Below, piece after piece: positions 23,957-31,963 of a stretch of 36,319 nucleotides of DNA. The stretch's first letter is position 1. Each line of letters opens with the position of its first letter. The DNA is from CAYPKG01 sp964411275 (GTDB lineage: Bacteria > Bacillota > Clostridia > Christensenellales > CAG-138), in the NCBI GenBank assembly GCA_964411275.1, contig CAYPKG010000021.1, positions 1-36,319 on the forward strand, written 5' to 3'. A model generated the notes under the pieces. The model made no database searches. It was not told the DNA's origin and worked only from the letters and a program-made list of their open reading frames with translations. The translations under genes and the position numbers were made by a program.

Positions 23957-24555
23957 ACTCCTTTAGCTGACGCCGGCGCATCCAGCCGCCTCTCCAACGC
24001 GGAGAAGTCGCCCATGCCGTTTACGCGCACAGCACCGTTTTTATCCATTCTTATCTCTATACGGTTGGGGCTTGCCCAAATGTCCTCCATGGAATAGCGA
24101 TCGGTGAGAAACAGGAAGCGCTGGTTTTTCGAGCCCGCGAGCGGACGGGAAAAATCCCGCAGCGACTCGATATACGGCCCGTCAATGAGAAGATCAGTCT
24201 GCTCCAAAAGCGCCGGCGCATAAGGGATTGCGCCTGACAGGAGTTCATCATGGATGAAGCCCGTGAAGGTGATCACGGAAAGGCCCTGCTCCTGCGCCGC
24301 GGCGGCCACAGCGGAGAGCTCCCCCGCCTGTAAAAACGGTTCGCCGCCCAGGAGCGTTATCCCCTCGATACCGTCTCGCGCTTTACCTATGCACGATATG
24401 AGCTCATCGGCAGACATCTCGATGCCTCCGCTCATATCCCATAGCTCCCTCGCATAGCAGCCGGCGCAGGCGCTTTTGCAACCCTGCGCCCAGACGGCCA
24501 GGCGCGTGCCCGGCCCCTCGGCGCGGGTGTGCTCGATGATCCTGTGTATTCGCAT
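23953..24555 (-). CDS. radical-SAM activase-like protein (4Fe-4S single-cluster type)
   Basis: 200 aa. The cluster motif is C-x3-C-x2-C: GCKSACAGC, with C26, C30 and C33. The SAM-binding GGE element is GITLLGGEPFLQ at about 65-75, followed by LSVITFTGFI and LLIDGPYIESLRD, as in NrdG/PflA-type activating enzymes. The family makes a glycyl radical or modifies a protein or peptide by radical chemistry. No glycyl-radical enzyme is encoded nearby, so the substrate may be one of the operon's own proteins. The start overlaps the upstream stop (TAATG) and the end overlaps the AAA start (ATGA). Confidence 0.85.
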   Translation of the reverse strand: MRIHRIIEHTRAEGPGTRLAVWAQGCKSACAGCYARELWDMSGGIEMSADELISCIGKARDGIEGITLLGGEPFLQAGELSAVAAAAQEQGLSVITFTGFIHDELLSGAIPYAPALLEQTDLLIDGPYIESLRDFSRPLAGSKNQRFLFLTDRYSMEDIWASPNRIEIRMDKNGAVRVNGMGDFSALERRLDAPASAKGV

Positions 24556-26015
24556 TATATGTCTATCCTCCGCTTCACCGGTCTCGCATCCGGATCAACT
24601 GCCGTCTTTACAGTGGGTGACGCTGTCGCTGATTTGAATATCTGCACGGCAAAATGCGGCTTTATTTCCAGAATGTCCACAAACGCCTCCACGGAGACGA
24701 AGCCTCCATGCTCCGCCCGGTAGCTCGCGGCCTTTTTGGCCTGAGCCAGCGTCATGCCGGGAAGGGCGCGGAAATCCTCCTCGGAGCAGGCGTTTATATC
24801 CAGCGACTGTCCGGCGGGGCCCTCCGGCGGCATAGAAAGCGAGCCCGTCTGATCGGGCGTCCTCTCATACCGCTTTTGCGGTTCCAGCGGCGCGGACGTG
24901 GTTTCATCTGCGGCGGCAGGATTTTCGCCGCCCATACGCCGGCGAAAAGTCTCCTGTGCGGCAAGCTCCCGGTCTATGGCGCTGTCATAACCGTCAAGCC
25001 GCACCGCCCGCGCAGCAAGGTACGGCTCGTACTTCATGAGTGTGCAGGCAAATGCGGTGATATAGGTGAAAGCGATCAGAATACCGTATGCACTATGGAT
25101 GGCCCCGGTCGGAAACGAATTGCCAAGCGCAGACAAGGCGATGAAAACTGTGGTGATGACCGCGCCCTGGATGATCCAGCCCTTTTTTTTTGTCCTGAGT
25201 CCTGCAAAAATTATACCGGCTCCGCCGCAATATGGTACAAGGCAGATAAGCATCCACCAGGAACTTGAAACCCTCCATTTGTGCGAGGTGAGGCAGGGGT
25301 ATCTAAGGCGCGACGCCTCATATTCCGGAGCAATGCTTTCCAGATACGCTCCGCGCAGCAGGAGACTGTGAAACATCTGTACGGCAACCTGTATAGGTGG
25401 CAGCAAAAATGCAAGCAGTCTCGTACTGAGCACGATTTCCCAAGCGCGTGCCGTCCCAAGCCGCTGCTCCAGTACGGCTTCAATGGTCCTCCATACATCG
25501 GTTATATCGACTACCTGTTCGATGGCAAGCAGGGCGAGCGGCGCGCCGATGACTAGATATAGAATACCCCAGAGCTTCCAGCCTCTGTTCTTTGCCCGGC
25601 TTCCGATATGCAGCAGGCTGAACCCGCCAAGTCCCGGAATAAGGCTCCACAATAGCCACATCGAGTTTTTAATACGCCACTGTCCATCAAGCGCCAGGGG
25701 GTGTGGCACCGGCTCGCGTTGCTGTCTGGATGCAAGCAGCTTGAGATACCCGCCGCGCCAAACCAGCGCTAAAACGATTGCGGCGAGCCAGATCAGCAGA
25801 TCGGCACCAAAGCCTGTTGTATGTCCAAACAGACCATAAACCTGCGTGCCCACCCACGCGACGGCGAATGCCGCGCCGACGAGGGTGTAGCTTCTGCGCT
25901 TTACGTGATAGCCGATATAGAAAAACGCTAGGCAGTCGAGGTACGGCAGCAGGGTCAAAAGCAGCCACCATGAGTTTTTTAGCCGCCATTCTTTGTCGTT
26001 CAGGCGTTCCGGCAT
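24555..26015 (-). CDS. membrane protein with three copies of a W-R-x-K/S-x-S unit and a ComEA-like HhH tail
   Basis: 486 aa. Three related units of about 45 residues begin WRLKNSWWLLLTLLPYLDC, WRIKNSMWLLWSLIPGLGG and WRVSSSWWMLICLVPYCGG. Each is an amphipathic start, a membrane hairpin and a basic end. A linker rich in Pro/Ala/Glu (about 360-415) leads to a helix-hairpin-helix of the ComEA type: LDINACSEEDFRALPGMTLA, then AKKAASYRAEHGGFVSVEAF. Such HhH modules bind DNA or mediate protein contacts. The protein may anchor the cytosolic AAA and radical-SAM partners to the membrane. Stop and start overlap its neighbours (TAATG on both sides). Confidence 0.75.
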   Translation of the reverse strand: MPERLNDKEWRLKNSWWLLLTLLPYLDCLAFFYIGYHVKRRSYTLVGAAFAVAWVGTQVYGLFGHTTGFGADLLIWLAAIVLALVWRGGYLKLLASRQQREPVPHPLALDGQWRIKNSMWLLWSLIPGLGGFSLLHIGSRAKNRGWKLWGILYLVIGAPLALLAIEQVVDITDVWRTIEAVLEQRLGTARAWEIVLSTRLLAFLLPPIQVAVQMFHSLLLRGAYLESIAPEYEASRLRYPCLTSHKWRVSSSWWMLICLVPYCGGAGIIFAGLRTKKKGWIIQGAVITTVFIALSALGNSFPTGAIHSAYGILIAFTYITAFACTLMKYEPYLAARAVRLDGYDSAIDRELAAQETFRRRMGGENPAAADETTSAPLEPQKRYERTPDQTGSLSMPPEGPAGQSLDINACSEEDFRALPGMTLAQAKKAASYRAEHGGFVSVEAFVDILEIKPHFAVQIFKSATASPTVKTAVDPDARPVKRRIDI

Positions 26016-26218
26016 TAGGCGCGCACCTCCGTTTCGTTCTCCAGCTCCAGCCGTTCCTCAGTCTCGCGGTACTCCGCCGTGAAATCCGAATCCACGGTGC
26101 GCGCGCCGGTGAGGCGCTCTATGATACTTATGTAGTCGAGGCAGGCCTTTCCCTTTATGCCGTGAGTCTCCGCCTGTACCTTGCCGTCTGTGAATATTCG
26201 TAAGCTGATCTGTTTCAT
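26015..26218 (-). CDS. DUF2997-like small protein
   Basis: 67 aa from the ATG at 26218 (GAGGCAGGGA upstream). QISLRIFTDGKVQAETHGIK, then GKACLDYISIIERLTGAR and a polar tail fits DUF2997: two strands, the G-x-K-G-x-x-C turn and a helix. DUF2997 genes are, as far as I recall, often adjacent to DUF1257 genes; here the two sit at opposite ends of the five-gene set. It could be a substrate of the radical-SAM protein, since it has the family's single conserved cysteine. Its stop overlaps the start of the membrane gene. Confidence 0.65.
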   Translation of the reverse strand: MKQISLRIFTDGKVQAETHGIKGKACLDYISIIERLTGARTVDSDFTAEYRETEERLELENETEVRA

Positions 26219-26261
26219 TCTCCCTGCCTCCGTTTTTAGTTTCCGTATCTGCGTCCGAACA

Positions 26262-26399
26262 TTATCTGGTGTGCGCCTTATAGCCGAAGGGAGCCCAGAA
26301 TTCCCGCGCGCAGTCCCGACACATGATCTCATCGCGGTTCATGCCGTAATAGGCTTTCCCGAAAAAGCCGTCGCTGCACTCTTCACGCTTTCTGTCTGT
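26262..26399 (-). pseudogene. zinc-ribbon-like open frame without a start
   Basis: Directly behind the stop of the secreted-protein gene and in the same frame, 45 codons stay open to TAA (26264-26262). They encode ECSDGFFGKAYYGMNRDEIM, then CRDCAREFWAPFGYKAHTR, with cysteines spaced like half of a treble clef or zinc ribbon. No good start codon exists upstream of the first cysteine. Either the 5' end was lost when the secreted-protein block was joined here, or it is made by stop readthrough. TAATG opens an 8-codon frame before the DUF2997 gene. Confidence 0.4.
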
Positions 26400-28826
26400 T
26401 TACCCGTTAATCGTGAGCGTGATCAGCACGATGTTGATATCATTATTCATCGACAGATAGGCGTCCGCAAGCGCGCTGTTGGTTTCTGAAAACTGTACGT
26501 CGCTGGGAAGAAGGGCGATGACCAGCCCGCCCTCCCACCGACCGAGATTTCTGTAATCGGGATAGCCCGCAACCTCCAACTCCTTCTCGCTCTGATAATC
26601 GCTGAGGACCACTGTAAACAGCAGACCGGTGCTCTCGTCCGCCTCGTGGTTTTCTTTGTTATAGAAAGAAACCGATTGCTCTCCCTCAACGGTCAGGAAG
26701 TGGCCAAGCCAGGTTCCCGGCAGCGTCAGCGTCAATCGCCCGCCCAAGCAGTCCACCTCAATCGTATCGTCAACGGGAAACTCGCTGTCGCCCTCCTCAC
26801 CGTCATAAAGGTCACCCGAAAACAGGCTTCCTATTTCATGGCCTTCCAGCCTCGTCCACCCGCTTGGTATGCCGCTGACATAATCGGTGCTTTCATAGTT
26901 GTATTCATCGGTTTTTAACACAGTTAAAGCGCCGTTTACAATATCCAGATAACTGTCAAAGCCAAGGCCGCCATGGGCCTCCGAAAGGATAAGCCCCGTG
27001 GCGTTGCCACTTGCAAAAACAGAAAGGCCATAAGCACAGTCCACGGCTCCATAGCACGCAATGAAGCCACCTCGTCCTGTAAAGACCATACAGCCGGAAC
27101 TTGATGTGCCCGCAACGATAACCAGATCGTCCGTCCCGTCCTGATCGACATCATGGAAATAGTAATATCCCCACTGCATGCGCTCATAATCGTCCAAAGG
27201 AACCTGCGAAGCATCAAAGGACGCAAAGTTTAGCCACTTAAAGCTGCGCAGAAACTCCAAAAACAGCTCATGATACTGCGCCGGGTTTGCCGCCCCTTCC
27301 TGCCGTTCTGGCGCTTCCCGCAAAATCTCCGCCTGCGAAAGCATGTTTTTAAGCTTTTCAACATATTCGTTTTTAGATCTTTGTCCCAGGACGATTTTAT
27401 CTGTGCCCGGCGGGTTGTATTCATAGGAGGCGTTTTCCGCGGACGGGAATGCCGCAAGAAAATACCCCTGCCATTTCAGTGCCTCCTCCGCTTTTTCATA
27501 AAGCGTGTTTGCCACCGTTGTGTCGCCGCATTTCACCCGCGCATACTCCGCCATCGCGCGGTAGTTGCATTCCCGCGCGTACAGATAGACAATCGCCGCA
27601 GAAATGGATTCTTCAATATTGTCCTTTGAATCCCGCGTGCTGCCCTTCAAAATAGCCTTGGCATATTCCGCCAATACATCATAATCCGAAATACGGGCGA
27701 CGCCTTCCGTCCAATCCGGGGCTAAGTCTGAAGAAGCCTCCAGCACAGTCAGCAGCTTTTCTAAAACTGTACCGCCGGTTGCCAGGGAAACCAGCGCCTC
27801 CAGCGATTCGTATCCGACGTCGACAAAAAGACGGCGCACAAGCCCTCCCCAATAATCGGTATAATCCCTTTCGATATCCACCGCCGCGTGGGCAATCTCA
27901 ACCGGTATGGTGTATGCCTTGGCATTGAGGTATAAAGTCTCCATCATACGAAGCTTTGCGGTGTTGTCATTTTGAAAGGCGTCAAAATAAGTAAAATATT
28001 CCATAACGTCGGCTTCCAGATCCGCAACATCGAAAACGGTGGAAAACTCTTCCCAAGGCATAGGAACCCCTGCCGCTTCCATTTCCTCCAAAAGCAATAA
28101 GCTTTTGGCTTTTGCAGCCCTTTCCAGCGTCTTTTGCACGGCATACGCCGTGCTGTCCATGTCAATGAACATATCGTTGAAGATGTCGTAATAATCCTGA
28201 AGACTGCCGATGGTAACGCCGAAATCCACGGGGATGATGTCCCACAGCATTCCCAGGCCGCTATCGCGGATATAAGCGCCGGCTTTTACCCATTTCCCGC
28301 CGACGTCCAGCGCTTCGCAGACACTCATGTAATCGAAGGAAAAATCCTCCGGCTTGAAATCCCCGATGATATCCCAATAGGACACCGCGTCGGGTATGAT
28401 ATAGAATACGCCGTCATGTACGCGGCATGAAACGCCGAGCCAAGGGAGAATATGTGCACCGGAAAAGAAATACCTTTCGCGCGCCGTGGAATATCGTATA
28501 TTCTCCTGAGAAAATTCGATTTTCAGGGGTTTTCCATGACCATGAAAATACAGCGCAGGATTGTCTATATCTAGGCTGACGGTTTTTGCGCCTCTTGTAA
28601 AGCTCGCGACGGCTTCCGCCACGCTGTAGGTGTATCCGGTAAGCGCGGCCAAATCGTCACCGGAAAAGAAAACCACATCGTCCTTCACGATAATTTCATA
28701 GTATTCGATCGATTCTTGTCCTATCGCAATCCAAGCATAGGTTTCATCCGACGAAGCCGCCTGCGTACCCGGCACCATTCCAAGGATTATTACAAAACCA
28801 AGAATCAGAGAGAGAACTCGTTTCAA
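26400..28826 (-). CDS. large secreted protein with copper-amine-oxidase-N-like region
   Basis: 808 aa. A TTG start (28826) after GGAGG overlaps the upstream stop (TTGA). The N-terminus is a classical signal peptide: KR, a hydrophobic stretch LSLILGFVIILGMVPG, and a TQAA-S cleavage region. Residues 45-145 resemble the copper amine oxidase N-terminal fold found in secreted Firmicute proteins (VVFFSGDDLAALTGYTYSVA, then FFSGAHILPWLG and VFYIIPDAV). The middle is mostly helical. Residues about 560-640 contain one FG-GAP-like segment, YFHDVDQDGTDDLVIVAG. The protein is probably extracellular and may sense or bind wall or solute; function unknown. Confidence 0.7.
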   Translation of the reverse strand: MKRVLSLILGFVIILGMVPGTQAASSDETYAWIAIGQESIEYYEIIVKDDVVFFSGDDLAALTGYTYSVAEAVASFTRGAKTVSLDIDNPALYFHGHGKPLKIEFSQENIRYSTARERYFFSGAHILPWLGVSCRVHDGVFYIIPDAVSYWDIIGDFKPEDFSFDYMSVCEALDVGGKWVKAGAYIRDSGLGMLWDIIPVDFGVTIGSLQDYYDIFNDMFIDMDSTAYAVQKTLERAAKAKSLLLLEEMEAAGVPMPWEEFSTVFDVADLEADVMEYFTYFDAFQNDNTAKLRMMETLYLNAKAYTIPVEIAHAAVDIERDYTDYWGGLVRRLFVDVGYESLEALVSLATGGTVLEKLLTVLEASSDLAPDWTEGVARISDYDVLAEYAKAILKGSTRDSKDNIEESISAAIVYLYARECNYRAMAEYARVKCGDTTVANTLYEKAEEALKWQGYFLAAFPSAENASYEYNPPGTDKIVLGQRSKNEYVEKLKNMLSQAEILREAPERQEGAANPAQYHELFLEFLRSFKWLNFASFDASQVPLDDYERMQWGYYYFHDVDQDGTDDLVIVAGTSSSGCMVFTGRGGFIACYGAVDCAYGLSVFASGNATGLILSEAHGGLGFDSYLDIVNGALTVLKTDEYNYESTDYVSGIPSGWTRLEGHEIGSLFSGDLYDGEEGDSEFPVDDTIEVDCLGGRLTLTLPGTWLGHFLTVEGEQSVSFYNKENHEADESTGLLFTVVLSDYQSEKELEVAGYPDYRNLGRWEGGLVIALLPSDVQFSETNSALADAYLSMNNDINIVLITLTING

Positions 28827-29338
28827 GCCCCTTCACCTCCCAGCGCAGCGGCGGCGGCTTCGTCCATTTTACGATAAAAAGAAAAAAGGCCGCATCCTAT
28901 GTATTGAATATATTCGTCGGTATATCGTACCGTCCCATCTTCGACCGGCAACCTAAATTCTTGTTTCTGCGGCGCCGTCTCTCGGAGCAAATCCCGTATG
29001 GTATCTTCTAAGGCGGCATTGCTGTATTCCTCTTCGCTTATCCCTTCAAGCCACGCGGTGAGTTCCCCGCATATGTCCGGCGCGGACACGGTAAGCGATA
29101 TCGTATTGCCTGTGACGCCGCTCACCCGGATGTCTACGGCCTCCGCGATGCCTTGTTCTACTGCCGTCTCGACGGCAAGACACTCAGAGCGAATCTTCCC
29201 CTCCCACTCATGGCTGGAAAGAGACGTGCCCGAGGAGGATGGTGTGCAGCCCCGCAGCAGAATATTTATAACCAGCGCCGCCACAAGCAGGAGTAGAATA
29301 CTGCCTATGCAAATCCAGATAATCTTTTTCTTCTTCAA
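28823..29338 (-). CDS. single-span membrane-anchored extracytoplasmic protein
   Basis: 171 aa. The N-terminus MKKKK is followed by one hydrophobic helix (IIWICIGSILLLLVAALVIN) and then a polar Ser-rich linker. The outside domain has a DUF-like alpha/beta pattern (AVDIRVSGVTGNTISLTVSA, then EEEYSNAALEDTIRDLL). No lipobox. Its stop overlaps the start of the secreted protein, so the two are translationally coupled and may interact. I do not recognise the family. Confidence 0.7.
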   Translation of the reverse strand: MKKKKIIWICIGSILLLLVAALVINILLRGCTPSSSGTSLSSHEWEGKIRSECLAVETAVEQGIAEAVDIRVSGVTGNTISLTVSAPDICGELTAWLEGISEEEYSNAALEDTIRDLLRETAPQKQEFRLPVEDGTVRYTDEYIQYIGCGLFSFYRKMDEAAAAALGGEGA

Positions 29339-29365
29339 CGTACACCTCCACCGTATCCGTCAGTC

Positions 29366-30577
29366 TCAGTCAAGGCTGTTGAGGGTCATGCCGTCAAGGC
29401 CGATAAAAAAATTCGCACCACCCAAATCGGAACCGATTGAGTCACGCTTGCCCTTAAAAAAGAGCCAATCCCCAACAACAGTCGCACAGTCTGAGGCTTT
29501 TAGATATTCGCTTGATTGATAAGCATTGGCATTCGAGTATGAGGCGTCAGCTTCGATTTCCTGTACCGGCCTGCGAGAGAGATGCTTATCGAAATAGAAC
29601 AAACTATCACTTTTTGCGTAATACCCGTAGCCGCGTAACCCCCATATGTTTGTCCCTCTATGTGTAGTTCCATCCCTTAGATTTATGGTACAGAGCTTTG
29701 ACCCCAAAGCATACGCATCATCGGACAGGTCATAGACCACCAACTCGTCCTGAACGGTCGCAAGCGCCAAATCGGTTCTGTATTTGCTTACGCTGTCTAT
29801 CTCGTTCATACCGTCCTTTTGAAGGTCGTCAAGGCGCTGATAGCCAAGGGTCTTGAAGCCGTCACAAACGAGCACAATATAATCTTCCGTTAGCGCGGCA
29901 TCGCATATCGTGAAATCGAACACCTGCTCCTCCGTGTCGAACGCGCCGCCCAGCTTGCAGCGGTAGAGGTACTTGTCGGTATCCCGGTCTTTGGTGTAAT
30001 ACATCCACTCCCCGCTGATGCCGAACACCTGCACCGGGTTCTCCGCGCCGCTGAAGGTCGTCGTCGTGAGCGGCCAGAGGTCGGCGCTGTTGGCGTCCAG
30101 ATAACAGCTTCCCTTGGTCGAGCCAATATAGATCATGCCCGCGTTGGTCACGCCGCAGATATAAGCGGTGCTGTTTGCGCTGGGCAGCAACCGGTTATCC
30201 AGCGGATGGGCGAGAACCATCTCGTAATTCTTCATATTCGTATCCGCGCGGCAGAGGTTGGTATTGCGGTCCAAATAGTAAATATATCCGTTATACTCGA
30301 CGGCCAGCGCATGATACGGCGCGATCAGCTCCGCCGTTTCCGTACCGGTGAAGTCGGGTACCGCGGGCGCTAAACCATCCTCACTATCGTCCGGTCCGTC
30401 GTATACTTCTTCATCGTCCGTGTCATCGCCGCTGATGATATGCGTTTTACCGTCTGAATCTAAATAACCCCTTGTTTGCGGCGTCGATGCTCTCCCGGCG
30501 CAGGCGCTCAGCATCGACACGAACAGCATGAATACCAGCAGCAGTGCGAGTATTTTTTGATTTCTTTTCATTTTCAT
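29366..30577 (-). CDS. lipoprotein with DUF5050-like propeller
   Basis: 403 aa. The N-terminus MKMKRNQKILALLLVFMLF ends in a lipobox, MLSAC, giving a diacylglyceryl-cysteine anchor. Residues 100-390 are repeated short strands with the pattern YNGYIYYLDRNTNLCRADTN, ISGEWMYYTKDRDTDKYLYR and GDWLFFKGKRDS, as in DUF5050 or KWG-type beta-propellers of Firmicute lipoproteins. The signal sequence and upstream leader are nearly identical at DNA level to those of the RCC1 lipoprotein gene at 30651-31907. It probably binds a ligand outside the cell. Confidence 0.75.
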   Translation of the reverse strand: MKMKRNQKILALLLVFMLFVSMLSACAGRASTPQTRGYLDSDGKTHIISGDDTDDEEVYDGPDDSEDGLAPAVPDFTGTETAELIAPYHALAVEYNGYIYYLDRNTNLCRADTNMKNYEMVLAHPLDNRLLPSANSTAYICGVTNAGMIYIGSTKGSCYLDANSADLWPLTTTTFSGAENPVQVFGISGEWMYYTKDRDTDKYLYRCKLGGAFDTEEQVFDFTICDAALTEDYIVLVCDGFKTLGYQRLDDLQKDGMNEIDSVSKYRTDLALATVQDELVVYDLSDDAYALGSKLCTINLRDGTTHRGTNIWGLRGYGYYAKSDSLFYFDKHLSRRPVQEIEADASYSNANAYQSSEYLKASDCATVVGDWLFFKGKRDSIGSDLGGANFFIGLDGMTLNSLD

Positions 30578-30633
30578 AATACTTTCTCCCTAACTGTTTC
30601 ATTTCTATAAGACTACAAGACAAAACACCGCTC
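30499..30633 (-). repeat. 135-bp direct repeat, copy A (leader plus signal peptide)
   Basis: Matches 31829-31963 with about ten differences. It spans the lipoprotein signal sequence, its ribosome binding site (AGGGAGAAAG), a short untranslated leader, and a remnant of the last codons of an upstream gene. Confidence 0.85.
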
Positions 30634-30650
30634 AGCTGCTCCGAAGCTGA

Positions 30651-31907
30651 TCAGGGTTGCCCTAAATTGAGATCCTTCAGGACCTCGATGGGCTCCAGGA
30701 TATCCATCGGCGCATCCTCGCTGCTATCCACAGCGCGCTCGTCGTTCCGTCCCCAACCCCAGAGGCTGCCGTCGTCTTTTATGGCAAAGCCACTTAACCC
30801 AGCAGCTGCCTGCAGCACGTCCTCCATGATCCTGATCGGCGTCTGCATCGCCTTGAATGTGCCGTCGCCAAACAGGCCGACATACTCTTTGCCATTCCAC
30901 ATCTCCCACCGGCCCCAGACCCAGAGGCCGCCGTCTTTCGTGACGGCAAGGGACTGCCAGAGGCCGGCGGAAAAATTCCTGACATCGTCCAAGACATGTA
31001 TGGGCGTGAGCGCGTGGCTTCCCCTTTCCCCACCGCCTAAATAGATGTCACAGCCGCAGGTCCACAGGCTGCCGTCCTCCATCAACATCAGAGAATAGGA
31101 CTGGCCCGCATCCACCGCGGCGACGCCATCCATGATTTTGACGGGGGTAAACGATTCGTCGGTGTTTCCCCTCCCAAGCTGTCCATAGCGGTTATTGCCC
31201 CAGGCCCAGAGGCTGCCGTCGTTTTTGACGGCGAGAGAATGGTTGAGTCCGCCGGCGGCACATTTGACATCTTCCATAATCTTTACGGGGACAAGGGCAT
31301 CTTGCGTATTTCCAACGCCCACCTGTCCATCGCCGTTCAACCCCCAGGCCCAGAGGCTGCCGTCTTCCTTAATGGCGAAGGAATGCTGCGTTCCCGCCGC
31401 GACGTCCCGCACGCCGTCCATCAGCCAGATGGGCTCAAACCTGTATTCCCGGGTCCCGTCACCCAGCTCACCGACGTCGTTGCTGCCCCAAACCCAGAGG
31501 CTGCCGTCTTCCTTTACGGCCAGCACATGGCTGTAGCCCGTTGCCATTGTTTTGACGCCGTCCATGATATGAATGGGCGCGGACGCGTTCTCTCTGGTGC
31601 CGTTGCCCAGCTGGCCATTGGTGTTGTCGCCCCAGCCCCACAGGCTGCCGTCCGCACATATGACAAAAATGCTGTCCCCCACAAAGACCCGTGCGCCCGC
31701 GGCGTTGCTGCCGACATTTTCTGTATAATTGCCGGTGACGCTATCCGCATCCTCTTTATCGTTTGAATCCGAGAGATTCGGCACCGGCGGAGCCGACCAG
31801 CTTTGAGAGCTGCCCGGTGCCTTTTGGCCGCAGGCGCTCAGCATCGACGCGAACAGCATGAATACCAGCAGTAGCGCGAGTGTTTTTTGATTTCTTTTCA
31901 TATTCAT
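30651..31907 (-). CDS. lipoprotein with seven RCC1 repeats
   Basis: 418 aa. The signal peptide MNMKRNQKTLALLLVFMLF and lipobox MLSAC anchor it to the outer membrane face. After a 50-residue Ser/Asp-rich linker come seven RCC1-type blades, each with DG(S/G)LW-x-(W/C)G, N-x-x-GQLG or related, and a strand such as HSLAVKNDGSLWAWG. The fifth blade is altered to DGSLWTCG. Seven blades make one closed beta-propeller, a common ligand-binding scaffold. The repeats are very regular in DNA, which may favour slippage. It is followed by the DUF5050-like lipoprotein gene. Confidence 0.92.
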   Translation of the reverse strand: MNMKRNQKTLALLLVFMLFASMLSACGQKAPGSSQSWSAPPVPNLSDSNDKEDADSVTGNYTENVGSNAAGARVFVGDSIFVICADGSLWGWGDNTNGQLGNGTRENASAPIHIMDGVKTMATGYSHVLAVKEDGSLWVWGSNDVGELGDGTREYRFEPIWLMDGVRDVAAGTQHSFAIKEDGSLWAWGLNGDGQVGVGNTQDALVPVKIMEDVKCAAGGLNHSLAVKNDGSLWAWGNNRYGQLGRGNTDESFTPVKIMDGVAAVDAGQSYSLMLMEDGSLWTCGCDIYLGGGERGSHALTPIHVLDDVRNFSAGLWQSLAVTKDGGLWVWGRWEMWNGKEYVGLFGDGTFKAMQTPIRIMEDVLQAAAGLSGFAIKDDGSLWGWGRNDERAVDSSEDAPMDILEPIEVLKDLNLGQP

Positions 31908-31963
31908 AATACTTTCTCCCTAAATGTTTCATTTCTATAAGACTACAAAACAAAATAATGCTC
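31829..31963 (-). repeat. 135-bp direct repeat, copy B (leader plus signal peptide)
   Basis: Partner of 30499-30633. In this copy the repeat includes the true last codons (EHYFVL) and TAG stop of the preceding membrane-protein gene, so this is likely the parental arrangement. Confidence 0.85.

Noticed and set aside
30700..31660. Regularly spaced similar DNA blocks resembling a CRISPR array
   Set aside because: The blocks are about 150 bp apart and encode the DGSLWxWG core of RCC1 blades; they are coding repeats with no spacers.
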